Assembly (NCBI GenBank): GCA_038321615.1
Contig: JBBQFC010000012.1
Coordinates: forward strand, 1 to 64,000
From: JBBQFC01 sp038321615
GTDB lineage: Bacteria > Bacteroidota > Bacteroidia > Flavobacteriales_D > Cryomorphaceae
Length of the DNA stretch: 64,000 nucleotides
Reading direction: 5' to 3'
The notes below the pieces were generated by a model. The model was not told the DNA's origin and did not search any database. It worked only from the letters and a program-made list of their open reading frames with translations. The position numbers and the translations under genes were made by a program. This document shows positions 63,702 through 64,000 of the stretch, piece after piece. The first letter of the stretch is position 1. The number at the start of each line of letters is the position of its first letter.

Positions 63702-64000
63702 TTACCTCAGGCTAAAATGCACGCGCAATTGCTGCTTAGACTTGATCGGCAAGGTACCAGCCAATGCCGGCTTCCAGGCCGGCATGGCTTTTAGAAGTCT
63801 GATTACTTCCACATCGAACGCTTGGTTAGGGGATTCGAGTATGGCAATATTTGTAAGACTGCCATTTGGAAGTATATCAAAACTTACGCTAACGGTACCG
63901 CTTAAGCCCAATTTGGCTATCTCTTGCGGATAATGGAGGTGTTGATTGATATAGGTTGTAAGGTTGAGCTTATTGAGCGATGAGGTAAAAGATGCGGCTT
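63702..64000 (-). CDS. Protein with C-terminal TonB domain (5' part off right edge)
   Basis: The minus-strand frame stays open to the window edge (upstream residues ..N-Q-H-L-H-Y-P-Q-E-I-A-K-L). The visible 99 residues are a TonB C-terminal domain: Y-P-x-E-x-A-K-L-G-L-S-G-T-V-S-V-S-F-D-I-L-P-N-G-S-L-T-N and L-L-K-A-M-P-A-W-K-P-A. The N-terminus, and so any membrane anchor or other domain, is not visible. An internal methionine-like start at 63911 is not the true start. Confidence 0.85.
   Translation of the reverse strand, partial: AASFTSSLNKLNLTTYINQHLHYPQEIAKLGLSGTVSVSFDILPNGSLTNIAILESPNQAFDVEVIRLLKAMPAWKPALAGTLPIKSKQQLRVHFSLR

Overview
The window looks like a chromosomal segment of a gliding or T9SS-bearing Bacteroidota, most likely a Flavobacteriales/Cryomorphaceae-type organism. 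The evidence is gldB-gldC, a complete gldK-gldL-gldM-gldN block with a PorP/SprF gene beside it, several proteins with type IX (Por) C-terminal sorting domains, a TonB-dependent receptor with a carboxypeptidase-like N-terminal domain, and hairpin-plus-U terminators in an otherwise SD-poor genome. This lineage call is inferred from gene content only.

Layout. 1-0.7 kb: the 5' end of an IS1595-type transposase running off the left edge, then a decayed type II toxin-antitoxin pair. 0.7-5.1 kb: nadE, an outer-membrane beta-barrel gene, gldB-gldC, engB and an alpha/beta hydrolase. 5.3-22.2 kb: a long dcw (division and cell wall) operon: mraZ with a four-box MraZ operator, rsmH, ftsL, ftsI (PASTA type), murE, mraY, murD, two extra genes, ftsW, murG, murC, ftsQ, ftsA, ftsZ, then a YqeY-family gene. 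The two extra genes (13283-14333) each encode an isolated, diverged MurD C-terminal domain. They are translationally packed between murD and ftsW, and they are the most unusual thing in the window. 22.4-24.5 kb: two broken T9SS-secreted protein genes. 24.7-26.8 kb: a two-component system. 27.1-33.7 kb (minus strand): groES-groEL, secG, a TPR-like gene, lptE, a sigma-54 activator and miaB. 33.8-43.3 kb (plus strand): topA, an arginase-fold protein that has lost metal ligands, porP/sprF and gldKLMN. 43.4-47.9 kb: an ABC-F ATPase, a polysaccharide-deacetylase-like protein and a glycosyltransferase. 47.9-54.7 kb (minus strand): a lipoprotein, a secreted thioredoxin-like T9SS cargo, CreD, a SpoIIE-type phosphatase and a large T9SS cargo. 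55-64 kb: a decayed TetR gene, a MORN-TonB fusion, a TonB-dependent receptor with a small TPR partner, a LytS/LytTR pair, two decayed genes, and the 3' end of another TonB-domain gene.

How it fits together. The dcw operon supplies soluble muropeptide synthesis (MurE-D-C with MraY and MurG) and the divisome (FtsL, I, W, Q, A, Z) from one transcript that MraZ probably autoregulates. The gld genes build the T9SS motor and translocon that exports the CTD-tagged proteins seen elsewhere in the window. A striking background feature is pseudogene load: at least seven genes carry visible nonsense, frameshift or start-codon lesions (TA antitoxin, TA toxin, delta-60/T9SS protein, second T9SS protein, TetR, polysaccharide deacetylase, outer-membrane protein), while all housekeeping genes between them are intact. 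That contrast argues for real gene decay rather than poor sequence.
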